Below, piece after piece: positions 1-10,914 of a DNA stretch of 64,000 nucleotides (position 1 is its first letter; each line of letters opens with the position of its first letter). The stretch spans positions 21,697,019 through 21,761,018 of the forward strand of contig CM077651.1 of the NCBI GenBank assembly GCA_039707465.1, read 5' to 3'. Below the pieces are notes generated by a model. The model worked only from the letters and a program-made list of their open reading frames with translations. It searched no databases and was not told the DNA's origin. The translations under genes and the position numbers were made by a program. Origin of the DNA: Rhabdophis nuchalis (Eukaryota; Chordata; Lepidosauria; Squamata; Natricidae).

Positions 1-282
1 TTAACGAACTGAAAATTCTTGACATTCCTGTGGCCGGAAAGGATTCTCAAGACAGCCTGTGACTGCGCATGCATGCAATTATTTTAAATGTAATTGGGGA
101 ACGTGATTGATGACAAGCAGAGGGGAGGGGGCATAAGGGGGTAAAGGGCAGAAGCCATCCAATTATTGCCAGTTCTGGCTACAAACGAGACTCACCATGA
201 TGATACATTCAATAAACGGACATTTCTTTGAACTGTTACGTGAGGCCGTGAATCATTTGAAGTTTCTCTTGGGAGCTTGACA
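1..282 (+). repeat. Possible LTR-like 3' end (truncated by window start)
   Basis: The segment carries an AATAAA signal near 212 followed by about 70 bases ending in TTGACA, just before a hAT-like element. This is the layout of the R-U5 part of a long terminal repeat. The left end is outside the window, so no terminal repeat or target duplication can be checked. It could equally be unique sequence with a chance poly(A) signal. Confidence 0.25.
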
Positions 283-295
283 CACTGCTTCTAAT

Positions 296-665
296 CAGTG
301 GTGGGATTCAAATAATTTAACAACCGGTTCTCTGCCCTAATGACCAGCTGGGTGGGCATGGCTTAGTGGTCATGTGACCGTGTGGGCGTGGCCAACTCAA
401 TATCCCTCAGGTTGATGGGCACTTCGCCTTAGCAGTTACAATGTAATAAAGGTTAATTGGAGAGGCAGTTTCTGTAAGCAGGGCAATAAAGATTAGGCTA
501 GGAACAACACCAGAAAGTTTCCCTCCTGCCTTCCTGACAGGATTAGCCCTGTAAAATGGAAAAAAATAAAATGAGATTTCTTCCAAAAACTGGTTCTTCG
601 AACTGCTTAGAATGTTAACAACCAGTTCTCCCAAATAGGTACGAACAGGCTGAATCCCACCACTG
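296..665. mobile_element. hAT-like non-autonomous element (CAGTGGTGGGATTC family)
   Basis: Inverted termini CAGTGGTGGGATTC and its reverse complement bound a 370-bp non-coding element. The flanks CTTCTAAT (288-295) and CTTCTAGT (666-673) form an 8-bp target duplication with 7 of 8 matching. An 8-bp duplication with CAG-type ends is the hAT superfamily signature. Relatives lie at 4691, 8518, 26210 and 30548. No transposase is encoded. Confidence 0.85.
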
Positions 666-673
666 CTTCTAGT

Positions 674-1699
674 CCACTGTGTCAGGTTGCAAAATATCTC
701 AGATTCCTTTGCAAACTGCTGGCACGTGGAGTCCACACCAGTGTAGAAGCCTGCCATCACTTATTTGTATGATGCATCAAGAGAAAACATTTACACATCT
801 TCACAGATTTGCAAACAGCCCTTTCGCCAATCCAGCCTTTTTTGAATCCCTATGCTACAGAGTTTGGGATGTCATTTTCATTCTGCAAGTAGGTCAGAAA
901 TAACCCCTTGCATTTCTGTGCAGTTGAAAGAATGCTAAATGAAATTCCATTTCAAGATACTCAATTCAGTTCCAAGATATGCAATTTGCTAAAGGGGCTT
1001 AGAGAGGGGAAAAAATTATTGAATTAGACATCTGCACACCATTTTGTACTGTGCACCTTCCTGTCTCCTCATCCATTAGTGAAATTGACTTAAATGGTCA
1101 GCATGGTAAATGGTCTGAATGACTTAGATGGTATTAAAATTCCACTAATTAAAGTAATTTTTGGATTCACCTACTTGCTTTTATCAAGGTCACTTAACAA
1201 AAAAGCAAAGTATATTAATGTTCTACTTCCTCTTTATTGAATGGGCTCAGGAGGATCAGAAGGGAAACCAGATTTCTCCTCAATATTTTCTTTTCAATCC
1301 TCCTAGTCTATTTAACTCAGGATATTCCTACAGTGCCTTAGATTCCACACTACAATCCCTCAAAATCCATCTGAAGGTAATCTACGATTATATTTACTTC
1401 TGCCTCAAAACACTGAGAACAAAGAGCAAAAAAATTCATTTAATCATTGCCCTCTCTGAGCTGAGACAGCTCCGGGAGTAATAAAAATTCTCTCCATGAG
1501 GAAGAATGGAGGAAATAAAGGAATTTCTACCTCCCTGCCCATATTCTTATTTAATGTTTTGAGCATTGGTGTGATGGCATGCAACATATTCGAGTGATTT
1601 GTTTAAGCTGGCAACTAAAAAACAACCACCTTATTTTCCTTTGAAACATGCAGTGCAGATGAAACCTAGGAAGCAAAATTAAGAAAAAAAATCCTGTAC
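674..1699. other. No recognised feature
   Basis: AT-rich sequence without a repeat end, conserved domain or RNA gene that I recognise. The open frames here are short and lack codon structure. Confidence 0.5.
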
Positions 1700-2068
1700 A
1701 TTTGTATTTGTTTTTATTAGTTTGTCAAACATGTACAAGATAGCAGGTATCAATATAAACATGGATATGAATGAAAGGAATGAATGAATACAAATCAATG
1801 GAGACAGTAGGACAGGGACGGTAGGCACGCTGGTGCGCTTATGCGACGCCCCCTTTATGGACCTCTTAGGAATGGGGTGAGGTCCACAGTAAACAGTTTG
1901 AGGTTGAAACTGTGAGGGTTAGAGGATGTAACAACAGAGTCAGGTAGAGCATTCCAGGCGTTGACCACTCTGTTGCTGAAGTTGTATTTTCTGCAATTGA
2001 GTTTGGAGCAGTTTACCTTGAGTTTGTATCTATTGTTTGCCTGTGTATTATTGAGGTTGAAGCTGAAT
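1700..2068 (-). mobile_element. LINE 3' fragment (jockey/L2-like group), left part
   Basis: This stretch matches 37857-38240 over most of its length (shared GACAGGGACGGTAG, CTCTTAGGAATGGGGTGAGG and TTGCTGAAG blocks). The minus strand of that copy translates to a degenerate LINE ORF2 C-terminus. The two are copies of one family. The element is interrupted at 2069 by a hAT-like element and may resume briefly at 2520. Confidence 0.6.
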
Positions 2069-2243
2069 CAGTGGTGGGTTTCTGCAGGCTCGCACCTACT
2101 CGCAAGAGCCGGTTGGTGAAATTTAGAGAACCGGTGAGAGGGGGTTCCACCGGCGTACCTGGAAGTAAATCTGGCCCGCCGCTGCCAGTGACCCAACAGA
2201 AAGGAAAGGAAAGGAGGGAAGGAAGGAAGGAAGGAAGGAAGGA

Positions 2244-2335
<92 letters not shown>

Positions 2336-2511
2336 ATTTATTATCACAATTGAGTCCAAAATTTTGGTTGCTAAGCAAGAGCGTTGTTAAATGAGTTTCA
2401 CCACATTTTAAAAGGTGGCCACTCCCACCCTGTCACATGACTGCCAAGCCACGCCCACAAAATAGGCCACACCTACAGAGTAGGTTCTAAAAAATTTGAA
2501 ACCCACCACTG
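2069..2511. mobile_element. hAT-like element with internal (AAAG)n, nested in a LINE
   Basis: Termini CAGTGGTGGGTTTC and GAAACCCACCACTG are inverted repeats. The flanks AGCTGAAT (2061-2068) and AGCTGAAT (2512-2519) are a perfect 8-bp duplication. The element interrupts a LINE fragment and carries a GGAA/AAAG microsatellite at 2210-2335 as an internal expansion. Confidence 0.88.
2210..2335 (+). repeat. (GGAA)n / (AAAG)n microsatellite
   Basis: About 125 bp of pure purine tetranucleotides inside the hAT-like element. The Lys/Glu-rich and Phe/Leu/Ser-rich open frames across it are products of the repeat. Confidence 0.97.
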
Positions 2512-2550
2512 AGCTGAATATACATTTATTATGTATTTATTGAAATACAG

Positions 2551-3461
2551 TTAGTCCTCAACTTACAATCTTTTGTTTAGTGACCATTTGAAGTTAAAAC
2601 GGGGCTGAAAACAACTGACTTGTGATCATTTTTAAAGACCATTGCAGCAAATGACCACCACTCCGTCACATAATCAAAATTTTGATGTGTTGGAAGAAAA
2701 TTGCTGTCCAGTTCCAATCCAGGGGAAAGACGCTGGAAATAAAATGGAGGCTGATTGGGAAGAAGGACTGTCTTTATTGCTGAGCAGAAGCAACAACAGC
2801 ATGTAGTTCTGGGACAGCTGACAAATGGATTGAATGAGTGCATGGACCTTTATAGGTTTTTGTGACTTTGAAGTTTGAACTGTACTTGGGATTGTGCAGT
2901 GAAGGAGCCTTTGTGTCTTTTGCCATTTCAATGGTGGTGGGTTAATCCTATTATGTCCTCAAGGTCATGTCCAGCCTTTCTTAATCCCATTACCTGGAGC
3001 GGAAGGTGTTTTGGTTATGAATAGATTGGCCGAGTCTTTCTTAATGGTCACAGAATATCCACTTCTAAAGACTTCAGGCATCTGCTGGAGGCTGTTGGGG
3101 CTGCTTTCTGCCTTTAAGATATTTTTTCCCCAATTTCTCCTTTGGGGAAATATAGTATTCTGCCTCTTCATATTCCCCAAAACATGTCATTCTCTGGGAG
3201 GAGTAGGCTTCCCACAGATGCTTGGCAATTGGCTCATATTTATTGCAGTGTCTGAGGGTCATGTGATCTCCTTTTGTGACCTTCTGACCATCAAAGTCAA
3301 TGCAGAAGCCAGATTCACTTAACAACCATTTTAAACTTAAGAAATGCAGTGATTCACTTAACAAGTGTGGCAATAAAGGTCATTGAATTGGGCAAAAGTC
3401 ACTTAACAACTGTATTGTTTAGCAGTGGAAATGTTGGGCTTAATTGTAAGTCAAGGACTAT
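2551..3461. mobile_element. Interspersed DNA repeat (TAGTCCTCAACTTACAA type), split by an LTR
   Basis: The left end TAGTCCTCAACTTACAA and right end TTGTAAGTCAAGGACTA are inverted repeats of each other. The interior matches a second copy at 8238-8769 in inverse orientation. Positions 2688-3216 are a later insertion. I do not know the superfamily. Confidence 0.65.
2688..3216 (-). mobile_element. Solo LTR inserted in an older repeat
   Basis: A 529-bp block begins TG and ends CA and is bounded by GATG on both sides (2684-2687 and 3217-3220), a 4-bp target duplication. The other copy of the host repeat reads continuously across the site. On the minus strand a TATAAA-like box near 2851 and an AATAAA signal near 2776 lie in the order expected for U3-R-U5. 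No internal retroviral or Gypsy genes are present, so this is a solo LTR. Its superfamily is not determined. Confidence 0.7.
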
Positions 3462-3879
3462 CTTCTCTGGAGACCTAGATTTGAACTCCTGGTGCCATTT
3501 TGATCATTTATGTACGTGGATTTGAAAGAAAATGGGCCATAGAGAGTCTCATTTTTCCCTGTTAAAAAACATTTACCAAGAAACAAGGAAAACACGCACC
3601 ACTTTTGCCAAACTATCAGAACAGTCAAGCAGCTGTGCTTCCCCCATTCTTATCCTTCTTAATTGTTTTACGTTCTCTGTAGCCATTTTCTCCTTCTGAA
3701 TGACAGCTGGATGCAGCCTAATGTAGAAGTAGCAAATAGCTATTTTGTGCTTTCAAATATACAGGCGCAGAATAATTCTCAGTAAGCATATTTTAGCAAA
3801 TGATGACGAGTTTAATGTATGTACCTGGTCTATACATGTCTCTTTGTTACCCAATGCTAGCACTATTGCTACATAAATG

Positions 3880-4050
3880 GGTTCCTACTGGTTCGGACCA
3901 TTTTGGCTGAGCAGGTAGTAACTGTGCATGTGCAGAAGCAATTTTTTAACTACTGTGCATGTGCGTGTAACATGCATCAATCATGTGTAGCACGCATGAA
4001 GTGCGTTCCTGAGTGAACTGGCAGTAGCAGAAGCCAGAATCCACCCCAGG
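3880..4050. mobile_element. Degenerate hAT-like element
   Basis: Contains TACTGGTTCGGACC at one end and GAATCCACCCC at the other, with an interior of GTGCATGTGC repeats like the copies at 18350 and 19435. No clean target duplication is seen. Confidence 0.4.
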
Positions 4051-4497
4051 TAAGAAGCATTTTAATATTACAGTGGCTGGCATCCTTGCATCAGATGGGC
4101 TGGTCTAAGGTGGCCTGCTGGCTCTTCTCTGGCTGATAAATCTTTGATAGTCTCCTCTTCAGCTCCACCAAGAGCTTCTATGATAAGAAGAGAAGTCCTG
4201 TGGTCCTTTTCTTCAGCAAATGTTTGTAGATTGTGCCTAATCTCTCCATTTTTCCCTGAACTAATCTAGCTTCTGTTTACGGGCTCTTACTGGATTTCTC
4301 TAAAACCAGTAATCCAAGATCAAGCTACCTGCCAAGATATTGGCAAATAAAAATCTCATCCTTGGGCTTCTCTCCAGAGCTTCTACTCTATATTATTCAT
4401 TAAGCAGCAGATAGCAAACACAAAATAGCAATTGGATCTAGCCAAGATCCCATGCTTTATTGCTAAACAATCCAACAGATACCCTTTTCCCCTATGG

Positions 4498-4636
4498 CAG
4501 GCCTGTCAAACGGGCGGCCCATGGGCTGGATGTATCACGCACAGGCCACACCCAACCCAGCTCAGGGAAGGCAAAAAAGACCCCATCGCCATACATCACG
4601 ATACATCAGGTGATGCGATTGAGTTTGACACCTGTG
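4498..4636. mobile_element. hAT-like element (GTCAAAC family)
   Basis: Ends CAGGCCTGTCAAAC and GTTTGACACCTG are imperfect inverted repeats, related to copies at 9668 and 30270. The flanks CCCTATGG and TCCTATGA suggest a decayed 8-bp duplication. Confidence 0.6.
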
Positions 4637-4690
4637 TCCTATGACATATATAGCTAAACTTCAAGTCTATGCCCCACCTAAGCATCTCTA

Positions 4691-4922
4691 AATCCTGCAA
4701 AGAGGACAGGAAGGAAGCATTCTGGTGTTGTTTCTAGCCTAATCTTTATTGCCCTGCTTACAAAAACTGCCTCTCCGGTTAACCCTTATTCCATTGTAAC
4801 AGCTAAGGTAAAGCGCCCATCGATGTGAGTGACAGGGAGTTGGCCACGCCTACCCAGTCACTCTATCCAGCTATTCATTAGGGCAGAGAATCGGTTGTTA
4901 AATGATTTGTATCCCACCACTG
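4691..4922. mobile_element. hAT-like element, one end missing
   Basis: Matches the inverse of 296-665 (TCTAGCCTAATCTTTATTGCCCTGC block) and ends at CCCACCACTG. The opposite terminus is absent. Confidence 0.65.
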
Positions 4923-5169
4923 GCTATAATCTTCTTTAACTTTTGTAGTTTTGCATCATATTCCACTACATATCATATTCTAGCCTTTTGAACGTGTTTC
5001 TTAAATTTTCGAGAACTTTTTCTCTTAGTTCATTTTAAAATTTTGGCCACAGTCCAGAAATCTCACAGCTTGTTAGTGATCCCAAGGAAGATTTATAATT
5101 TTCCTATTCACTCCACAACAAATTTTGTGAAAATGAAGCATTTGAAACCTGGTGAATGGTATGAAATAA

Positions 5170-5450
5170 TGGTCTGAAAGGGCAGAACAAGAAGCAATGG
5201 GTGGAAACTAATCAAGGAGAGAAGCAACTTAGAACTGAGGAGAAATTTCCTGATAGTTAGAACAATTAACCAGTGGAATAGCTTGCCTCCAGAAGTTGTG
5301 AATGCCCCAACACTGGAAGTCTTTAAGAAGATGTTGGATAGCCATTTGTCTGAAATGGTATAGGGCTTCCTGCCTAGGCAGGGAGTTGGACTAGATGACC
5401 TCCAACGTCCCTTCCAACTCTGCTATTGCATTGTATTGTATTGGTCTGTC
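5170..5450 (+). mobile_element. CR1 LINE 3' end
   Basis: The sequence encodes a degenerate CR1 ORF2 C-terminus (Asn-Leu-Glu-Leu-Arg-Arg-Asn-Phe motif, then WNSLPPEV-like residues). It ends in the CR1 3'UTR signature GTTGGACTAGATGACCTCCA with a TTGTA-rich tail. It is 5'-truncated. Confidence 0.85.
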
Positions 5451-6287
5451 AATCAAGGCAGCAAAGTTAACCCATATATTCTGTGGGAGAATACTTTCGT
5501 TACCACCTAAAATTATGATGCCTTCTTTCCAGGAGGGGAAAGACTTACAATGGCTCCAAAATGTACAGCATTTTTCCTCCATTTTACTCCTATTGATGGC
5601 GATTTTGGAAAAAAAGCATGAAGGGTGAAAAAGTCTGTAGAAGAAAAATTCAGAAATAAGCAAGTTTGTATATTAACCTTGTCTGTTTATGTTGATAAGT
5701 AAAGCAACATTGCCTGTTTGTTTTAGGTGAGTTACAGATATTCCTTATAACCTTTATTCAGTGCTCTTCTATGTTTCCTAGTTTCCATCAGCAAAAAATG
5801 GTTTATGTGGGGAGCTCCTATCATTTTATCTCAAACCATCTGAGAAGGAAGTTAAGATGAAAGAAAATAACCATCCCTAAATTGCCCAGTGAATTACTGT
5901 GGCTGAGTGTGGACTTGAATCAAGATTTCCTCAATCAGGGTCCAAGCCCATAAAAAGATAGTCTACCTAAGTTCTGCTATGTAAGTAGTGTTGCATTTAT
6001 TTAATACACCATTTGTGTTTTCCCTCAAGACAAGAGATTTTTTTTTTCTGTCAGTAAGAAAAGACATAATGACAGACTTAATAGAGCTGCGCGTGAGAAC
6101 TTTGTTCCATTTTTGGTAATCAGATAATTTAAACTAAACCAGAAATAAATTAAAATGTGAAGGATCAGACAGAATCATAGCAAAAGTAAAGCCCTCATGT
6201 AAAAATGTCCAAGGTATAGTTTAAGTATATCAATTGATATACTTAATGACCCTGAATCTATATTAGATTTTGAAACAGAATATATAT
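5451..6287. other. No recognised feature
   Basis: AT-rich sequence with no repeat terminus or coding signal that I recognise. Confidence 0.5.
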
Positions 6288-6358
6288 CATTCATTCATTC
6301 ATTCATTCATTCATTCATTCATTCATTCATTCATTCATTCATTCATTCATTCATTCAT
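6288..6358 (+). repeat. (ATTC)n microsatellite at a BovB 3' tail
   Basis: About 17 copies of ATTC directly abut the 3' end of a minus-strand BovB fragment, so it reads as an expanded LINE tail. Confidence 0.95.
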
Positions 6359-6800
6359 GGATTGTATATTGTTGTTAGTTGCAAAGTCATGCCCATTCCA
6401 TCATGACCCAATGGACAAGGTTCCTCCAGGCCTTCCTGTCCTCTACCATCCTCTGCAGCCCTTTTAAGCTCTCGCCTACTGCTTCGGTAATTCCATATAA
6501 CCACCTCATTGTCTGTCGTCCCCTTCTTCTTTTGCCCTCAATCTTTCCCAGCATGAGGCTCTTCTCCAATGAGACCTTCCTTCTCATTAGGTGGCCAAAG
6601 TGTTTGAGTTTCATCTTCAGGATCTGGCTTTCTAAAGATCAGTCAGGGTTGATCTCCTCTAGGACTGACCGGATTGATCGCCTTGCAGTCCAAGGGACTC
6701 GCAGGAGTCTTCTCCAGCACCATAGTTCAAAGGCCTCAATTCTTCAGTGCTCAGCCTTTCTTATGGTCCAACCTTTACAGCCATAGATTGCAACTGGGAA
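6359..6800 (-). mobile_element. RTE/BovB LINE 3' fragment
   Basis: The minus strand encodes a characteristic BovB ORF C-terminus: GHLMRRKVSLEKSLMLGKIE, then an Arg-rich GKRRRGRQ stretch and a WLYGITEAV segment, then an EDRKAWRNLVH-like end. The upstream part continues with frameshifts to about 6800. It is a 5'-truncated copy. BovB is known for horizontal transfer between squamates and ruminants and supplies the 3' tail used by Sauria SINEs. Confidence 0.88.
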
Positions 6801-7845
6801 AATCATTTTTCCCAGTTGTAACTGGGATTTTATATACAGGAAGGAAAATCTGTAGTCCTCAGAGATGGCTGAACTACAATTCCAAAAATTCTTCCTTACT
6901 ATCATTTTGGTTGGAGATTTATTGGAAGTTGTAGTTCAACAACTATCAAAAGAGCTACAAGTAAACACTACTAATCTAAATAATGAAAAGCATCCAATTG
7001 TAAAACACACAGCAGGAAACCTGTAAGATAGACAAGAAATCTTCGATCAGCCTTCCTCAGTCTGAAGCTCTGCAGATATATGAGATTTCAATTTTCACAA
7101 TTCCAAGGAAACACAGTTTTGCCACTGCTGGTTGAGAGTTACGAGGATCAAAACACTGTAAATTTGGTAAGCACCACCAAGTTAAAGAAAGATGTCCTAC
7201 GTAAAAGAATTTTACTCTGCCTCTTGGCAAAATTGTTTTCCTCTCTCATAGACATTTCCTGTTCTCTTAAAATCTATTGTCCCTCACGTTCTCTAAAAAT
7301 ATCCTTGCTTCACCAGTGTTATTTGTCCGGTACACTTTTTTTTTTAATTAAAGACATAAAATTGGTGAGATTATGTCCTTGCTTCTGCCTTTGTGAAATT
7401 TGCAGATGCATTTCATTCAGAATTAGTCCACAAAAGTTCCATGTTAATGTTGAAAACAAATATTTTATTAACAAAGAAAGTTATATGCTGTCTCTTCAGC
7501 TTTTTATTGCTAAGGTGGAAATTAATAAGCCCAAACATGATGTCTCTGAAAAGCAAATAGTGAAGTAGGGATTCTTTTTACCATAGCAAAATTTCACATT
7601 TTAACCAAATGGAAGGGAAGACATCTTTAAAGTAGCAGGTGGGTGATTTAAAAGCACACTCAATGAATTCAGTGCAAACATGCTCCTCCTTTACCAGGAA
7701 GATTACTAGAAACTTAATTATGCAACTTAACTTTCCACTTAATGGTTTCAGACTGAAATTAGAAATAAAAGAAAAAACAAAAACAAGTTTTAAGTTGCCA
7801 CACTGTAAAAACCACCATTTGCAGAATATATTTTCCTTAACCATA
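6801..7845. other. No recognised feature
   Basis: Contains an open frame of 162 codons at 7080-7568 without a recognisable domain. Composition is AT-rich and typical of non-coding DNA. I see no splice or promoter evidence for a gene. Confidence 0.5.
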
Positions 7846-7853
7846 CGTTAAAG

Positions 7854-7945
7854 CAGGGGTCCCCAACCTTTGCAACTTTAAGTCTGAAGGACTTCAGCTC
7901 CCAGACTTCTCCAGCCAGTTTTGCTGCAAAGGTTGGGGACTCCTG
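7854..7945. mobile_element. Palindromic hAT-like MITE
   Basis: Termini CAGGGGTCCCCAACC and GGTTGGGGACTCCTG are inverted repeats. Flanks CGTTAAAG (7846-7853) and CGTTAAAG (7946-7953) are a perfect 8-bp duplication. At 92 bp it is shorter than the 135-bp relative at 24442. Confidence 0.9.
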
Positions 7946-7997
7946 CGTTAAAGGATGTCTATATGAATAAAGCTCTGTTTTATTGTCCAAGTTAATA

Positions 7998-8105
7998 ATA
8001 GCAATAGCACTTAGACTTATATACCGCTTCATAGTGCTTTTACGGCCCTCTCTAAGCAGTTTACAGAGTCAGCATATTACCCCCCCACAATCTGGGTTCT
8101 AATAA
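7998..8105 (+). repeat. Interspersed repeat fragment (ATACCGCTTCATAGTGCTTT type)
   Basis: Carries ACTTATATACCGCTTCATAG and the CTAAGCAGTTTACAGAGTCAG block, which I recognise as a common squamate interspersed repeat. Its class is not determined from this fragment. Confidence 0.5.
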
Positions 8106-8237
8106 TGTTGCAATTTGGAGGATTTTTTATTATATACTTTAAAAAAAAAAAGTGGAAGTGAATCTACCTTATTGAGGTAGGGTTTTTAAAATGTAAATTC
8201 GCCAATGTAAGCTTGTTAAAAATATAACTAATCTATT

Positions 8238-8769
8238 AAAGATAGTTCTAAATTTATGGCCACAATTGAGCCCAACATTGATGTTGTTCTGAGAAATTGG
8301 TTAAGTGAGTTTTGCCCCATTTTATGACTTTCCTTGCCACATTTGTTAAGTGAATCACTGCAATTGTTACATTAGCAACACGGTTGTTAAGTGAATCTGT
8401 TTTTTCCATGGACTTTACTTGTCAGAAGGTCGCAAAAGAGGGTTACGTGACTTCAGGACGCTGCAACCTTCACAAATGTGAATCAGTTGTCAAGCATCCG
8501 AATGTAAATCATGTAAGCAGTGGTGGGATTCAGCCAGTTCGCACCACTTTGGGAGAACCGGTTGTTAACTTTCTAAGCAGTTTGCTGAACTCGTTGTTGG
8601 AAGAAATCATTAGGGCAGAGAACCAGTTGTTAAATTATTTGAATCCCACCACTGCATAAGGATGCTACAACAGTCATAAGTGTGAAAAAGGTCATAAGTC
8701 ACTTTTTCAGTGTCGTCGTAACTTCAAACGGTCACTAAACAAATTGTTGTAAGTCGAGGGCTACCTATA
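8238..8769. mobile_element. Interspersed DNA repeat (TAGTCCTCAACTT type), second copy
   Basis: Matches the repeat at 2551-3461 in inverse orientation, with GTTAAGTGAATC blocks and an end TTGTTGTAAGTCGAGGGCTA. It is interrupted by a hAT-like element at 8518-8654. Confidence 0.65.
8518..8654. mobile_element. hAT-like element nested in another repeat
   Basis: Ends CAGTGGTGGGATTC and GAATCCCACCACTG bound 137 bp, an internally deleted relative of 296-665. Flanks CATGTAAG and CATAAGG are consistent with a duplication that lost two bases on one side. Confidence 0.8.
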
Positions 8770-9159
8770 TTGCATTTATGGTTGCTAGCCTTGTTGTTCA
8801 GACTGCTATAGAAAGCCCCTTCATTTTCAAAGTATCTTTGCTTTTACCGTACATGGGGACACTGGCATTTCAAAGCATAAACAAAGACCAGAATCGCCAT
8901 GTATTCACAAATAATTGGACTTTTTAAAAAAAATCTCTCACTTAAGAATCAAGAGAAAAATTCGGTCACCCTTTTATCTTCTTTAGTGTATTAAACTCTT
9001 TAGTGTATTAAACTAAACTCAGCATAGAAAACCTTCCTGAAGTGATAACACAGTACATGATTTGGCAGTTGTTTTCACAGGATGTTTTCCTAAAGGACTA
9101 CCTGTATTTTCAGAAAATTTGCTTACAGATTTGCACCCTTTAGAAAGGGAGGGAGGGAG
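8770..9159. other. No recognised feature
   Basis: No repeat end or coding signal is recognised here. Confidence 0.5.
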
Positions 9160-9318
9160 CAGAGGTGGGATTCATTTACCTTTCCTAACAGTTAGCAAAT
9201 GTGAGCAGGTTCACATTAAGCACATGTTCAGTGCTCATGCAGTACATTGGGGCGGGTGGGTGGAACCAGTGCTACCGGTTCGCCCGAACTGGAAAGAACC
9301 AGATGAATACCACCTCTG
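9160..9318. mobile_element. hAT-like element (GGTTCGCCCGAAC group)
   Basis: Ends CAGAGGTGGGATTCAT and ATGAATACCACCTCTG bound 159 bp. Flanks GGAGGGAG and GAAGGGAG match at 7 of 8. The interior has the CTACCGGTTCGCCCGAAC block seen at 28648. Confidence 0.8.
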
Positions 9319-9667
9319 GAAGGGAGGGAGGAAAGCAGAGAGGAATACGTTCCCACAGTAAGTCTCACATTCTAGAAATTCTAGAGATGGTTTCTCTGTA
9401 TAAGTGAATCATTCTCAGTACATCCTAGATCATTAAAAAGTCATTTGCCTGACAAACGATATGCTCCATATGGCTTGCACAAGTTGGCCGACATCAATTA
9501 TTTTAATGCATTTGGATTTATGGAAAGATATTCCTATCTTTACCCCAAAGGAAGATAGCCTTGCATGTAAGAGCAATTTCAACTGAAAGATGGAGTAGGT
9601 AGAAAGGAATGATAAACATAAACAAGGCACCTTAAAACGATGTCACTGAACTGCATATATTCTAGCT

Positions 9668-9886
9668 CAGAGGTGTCAAAATCAATTTCATGGAGAGCTC
9701 CATCAGGGTTGTGTTTGATCTTGGGGGGCAAGGGGCATGGCCAGCTAAACACCACTCATATTGGGGTAATGCTTGTGGGGCCTGAGCACTCTGCCAGTGA
9801 AAACAGAGCTCAGGCAGCCTCGCGGGCCAGATCTAAGCACTCTGCGGGCTGAATCTGGCCTGCAGGCCTTGAGTTTGACACCCCTG
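9668..9886. mobile_element. hAT-like element (GTCAAA family)
   Basis: Ends CAGAGGTGTCAAA and TTTGACACCCCTG bound 219 bp. Flanks TTCTAGCT (9660-9667) and TTCTAGCT (9887-9894) are a perfect 8-bp duplication. Confidence 0.9.
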
Positions 9887-9899
9887 TTCTAGCTGGTAG

Positions 9900-10480
9900 A
9901 ATGAAGACAATGGGTGCTTGCAAAGTTTTGCTTGCATGGAGTGACTTGAGCATATTTACGTAAAACTGGGCTTTGGATGCATTTGTGCTATAGAATGGCT
10001 CAAATGTGCACAAATTGATAATTTGTTGGTGAGATAATTGAAGTAAACCTCTGCCTCCATTACCCAGATGGAGGTATAATCTATCAATATCACTATGAGG
10101 AGATAATGCATAGTGAATGGTAATCAGTTTTCTTGTTTTTTGATCCAAATTGTCCAGTTCACCTTGTATCCAGTTAATAATTCCTGCAGTATATTGTATC
10201 TCAGGTATGGCCGAATTATTGATGTTTTGATGGTTTTTCCATTGTTTACTTTTGCCTTTATCAAGCTTTGCATTCTTTGTGTATTCTTTTTAATCACATT
10301 TCTAGCATGTCCATGCTTGATGTTATCCAACCATAAAATGCCCAGATACTTGTAGGTTTCATTCTGGTGGCTCCTGATGCTTTAGCCATTCACCATTTCA
10401 ATTCCACCAGTGTTTGTGATTTTACCCCAATTTATTGTTACTGCAGCATATTTCTCTAGGCCAAATTTCGAATGTTATAC
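9900..10480 (-). mobile_element. Dong/R4-type LINE ORF fragment
   Basis: The minus strand reads, with frameshifts, a late-ORF segment containing MQSLIKAKVNNGKTIK, then DQKTRKLITIH and DIDRLYLHLGNGGRGLLQLS. The TRKL..H...P..D.DRLY..R..GGRGL pattern is typical of R4/Dong (Rex6-like) LINE ORFs downstream of the reverse transcriptase. Both ends are truncated and the frame is broken. Confidence 0.65.
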
Positions 10481-10517
10481 CTGTGCTAAAAAAAATTATG
10501 TTGTTTGTCAATAACTG

Positions 10518-10910
10518 GATTGACAATTGTTGCTGACTTGATGAAAGTAAGGTTCTACATTTAGGCAAGAAAAACAAAATGCACAGGTACAGTATAGGTG
10601 GTACCTTGCTCTATAGTAGCAACTGTGAGAGGGATCTTGGAATCCTAGTGGGCAACCATTTATATATGAGCCAGCCATGTGCAGCAGCTGCCAAAAAAGC
10701 CAACACAGTTCTAGGCTGCATAAATAGAGGGATAGAATCAAGATAATGTGAAGTGTTAATACCACTTTATAATGCCTTGGTAAGGCCACATTTGGAATAC
10801 TGCATAAAACATATGAGGAACGGTTGCAGGAACTGGGTATGTGTAGTTTAATGAAAAGAAGGACTAGGGGAGACATGATAGCAGTCTTCCGATATCTCAG
10901 AGGATCTAGT
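10518..10910 (+). mobile_element. CR1 LINE fragment with internal deletion
   Basis: Shows CR1 ORF2 C-terminal sequence (CTTGGTAAGGCCACATTTGG, then ATATGAGGAACGGTTGCAGG). Compared with the copy at 21475, about 110 bases between ACTGCAT and AAAACATATGAGG are missing. The 3' end is cut off by a Sauria SINE near 10915. Confidence 0.8.
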
Positions 10911-10914
10911 AGGC

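Noticed and set aside
2013..2394. Lys/Glu-rich and Phe/Leu/Ser-rich open frames
   Set aside because: They are translations of the AAAG microsatellite inside a hAT-like element.
7080..7568. 162-codon plus-strand open frame
   Set aside because: No domain, no start context, AT-rich composition and no splice or promoter signals. A frame of this length is expected by chance in 64 kb.
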